DNA from: Atriophallophorus winterbourni
Taxonomy: Eukaryota > Platyhelminthes > Trematoda > Plagiorchiida > Microphallidae
Reading direction: 5' to 3'
Assembly (NCBI GenBank): GCA_013407085.1
Contig: JACCGJ010019040.1
Location: 28,508-92,507 of the forward strand
Length of the DNA: 64,000 nucleotides
Shown here: one piece after another, positions 63,088 to 64,000 of the stretch
Numbering within the stretch: position 1 is the first letter of the stretch
Layout of the letters: each line of letters opens with the position of its first letter
Position numbers and translations under genes: made by a program
The notes under the pieces: model-generated
Database searches by the model: none
The model's input: only the letters and a program-made list of their open reading frames with translations
Told to the model about the DNA's origin: nothing

Positions 63088-63500
63088 ATAGCTTAAAGGC
63101 TCGCTTGGACAAGGGTTAGCTCTGACAAGTTACATCCCCGGAAAGTCGAAAAGTATCGCCTGTCGAAACGGTTGGGGGCCTTAACCCCTGGAATCGAAAA
63201 ACCAAATTGTGTTGGCTTCTACGTCGATGATGAGCAATACGAAAGGTCATTGTTTTGTATCCCTCGTCCACAAAAGTACTTGTTATAACAATGTGAAACT
63301 CTCTATCATTCCTGATCCATGTGCCGATGTGTTGCTGGGACATGATTTTCTTCAGCGCCATAGAGTAGTTGAAATACCATTCGAAAGAATCCAAGCACTG
63401 TTTCCTTTGAGTAGTTTATCCGCTACTACATTAACTCGTCACTCTTTTCCCATCATGTCGTCAGATATGCACCAAGTCCGGATGATACAATCATAACGAC
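63088..63500 (+). pseudogene. Gypsy G1, right arm: protease
   Basis: It resumes at TATAGCTTAAAGG, equal to the codons for GIALKALLDTG, here with frameshifts (DTG lost). It continues SIACRNGW, VGFYVDDEQYERSLF and in the frame at 63209-63496 KGHCFVSLVHKSTCYNNVKLSIIPDPCADVLLGHDFLQRHRVVEIPFE. Confidence 0.8.
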
Positions 63501-64000
63501 GAGATTTTCATTCGAGCTGAAGTTGCCAAGCTACTGAATGAGGAAATAATCGAACCTTCCCTGTCGCCTTGGCGCGCCCAGGTGTTGGTCACAAAAAGTG
63601 TACGACAGAAGAAACGTATGGTCATTAACTATAGCCAAACTATCGACCGATTCACATATCTGGACGCCTACCCCCTTCCGCTAATCGATGACATGATCGA
63701 AAAGATTTAATAGTTTGGTGCTTTTAGCACCTTAGACTTGCATAGCGCATATCACTAAATTCCTGTAAAGGAGAATGAGCACTACCACACTGCATTTGAA
63801 GCATGTGGTAACCTCTACCAATTACGGCGTATTCCATTTGGCGTAACCAACGTAGTTGCATGCTTCCAGCGGGCCATGGACGAATTAATACGCAAGGGAT
63901 CTCTGTGAGAAACGTATGTCCACGTCGATAACATAACCATCTACTGGAAAGATAAGGATGATCATGATGTTAACTTGAGCGAATTTATGCAAGCAGTGGA
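63500..64000 (+). pseudogene. Gypsy G1, right arm: reverse transcriptase (runs off the window)
   Basis: IFIRAEVAKLLNEEIIEPSLSPWRAQVLVTKSVRQKKRMVINYSQTIDRFTYLDAYPLPLIDDMIEKI, stop, FGAFSTLDLHSAYH, stop, IPVKENEHYHTAFEACGNLYQLRRIPFGVTN. Then ACFQRAMDELIRKGSL, stop, ETYVHVDNITIYW to the edge. The codons HTAFEACGNLYQ in one piece (63784-63822) show the uninterrupted site into which G2 went in the other arm. Confidence 0.85.

Larger units (their letters stand above)
61445..64000. repeat. Large inverted repeat of gypsy G1 (fold-back centre about 62322)
   Basis: The left arm (62307 down to 61445, continuing beyond G2 at 57448-57231) and the right arm (62338 up to 64000, interrupted at 62491-63087) are reverse complements over the zinc-knuckle, protease and RT regions. 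The arms are separated by about 31 bases (62308-62338). The arms differ by scattered substitutions and stops. Confidence 0.85.

Noticed and set aside
62822..63091. 89-codon plus-strand frame in the GC-rich insertion as a gene
   Set aside because: Ends exactly at the insertion border region and has no known domain; kept only as content of the insertion.
1..64000. tRNA, rRNA or CRISPR arrays
   Set aside because: Looked for cloverleaf B-box-like sequences, rRNA-like blocks and regular spacer-repeat arrays on both strands; none seen by eye. A tRNAscan-type run would be more reliable.

Overview
The window looks like a repeat-dense intergenic or intronic stretch of a flatworm genome, most likely a digenean fluke. 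This is inferred from the element families: CR1-like and RTE-like non-LTR elements, Penelope-like elements with GIY-YIG domains, short-LTR Ty3/gypsy elements and hammerhead-ribozyme repeats. I found no convincing host gene, rRNA, tRNA or CRISPR array. Almost every recognisable reading frame belongs to a retroelement, most are broken, and there is one assembly gap of 20 N.

Layout. 0-6.3 kb: an RTE remnant, many hammerhead repeats, a CR1 3' end and a Penelope GIY-YIG remnant. 6.4-10.2 kb: AT repeats and a nearly intact minus-strand CR1-like element (copy A). 11.9-14.9 kb: a decayed minus-strand gypsy element abutting a plus-strand CR1 element. 15-21.4 kb: AT-rich DNA with three tandem dimers of hammerhead repeats. 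21.5-28.4 kb: a decayed plus-strand gypsy element, then an RTE element split by a CR1-like element with an intact 936-residue ORF. 29.3-32.1 kb: a Penelope-like element split by an inverted hammerhead repeat. 33-36.6 kb: CR1 fragments. 36.6-39.2 kb: a gypsy element with two LTRs that has lost most of pol. 39.5-47.9 kb: three CR1-type elements, including copy B of the family at 7.5-10.2 kb with its ORF1. 48-55.6 kb: a roughly 2.5-kb duplication on both sides of the gap and a CR1-like element, probably two alleles joined in tandem. 54.7-64 kb: a nest of two related gypsy families, G2 inside G1 inside RTE, with a SINE-like insertion in G1, ending in a large inverted repeat of G1 that runs off the window.

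The least ordinary signal is not protein-coding. At least fifteen copies of a hammerhead ribozyme core, at different stages of decay, sit in dispersed repeats about 210-310 bp long. Several are tandem dimers, and one inverted pair is inserted in a Penelope-like element with a short target-site duplication. The best copy (2961-3049, minus strand) keeps all core nucleotides, a GUC cleavage triplet and a long paired stem I. Stem III is a self-complementary six-base sequence with no loop, which suggests cleavage as a dimer.
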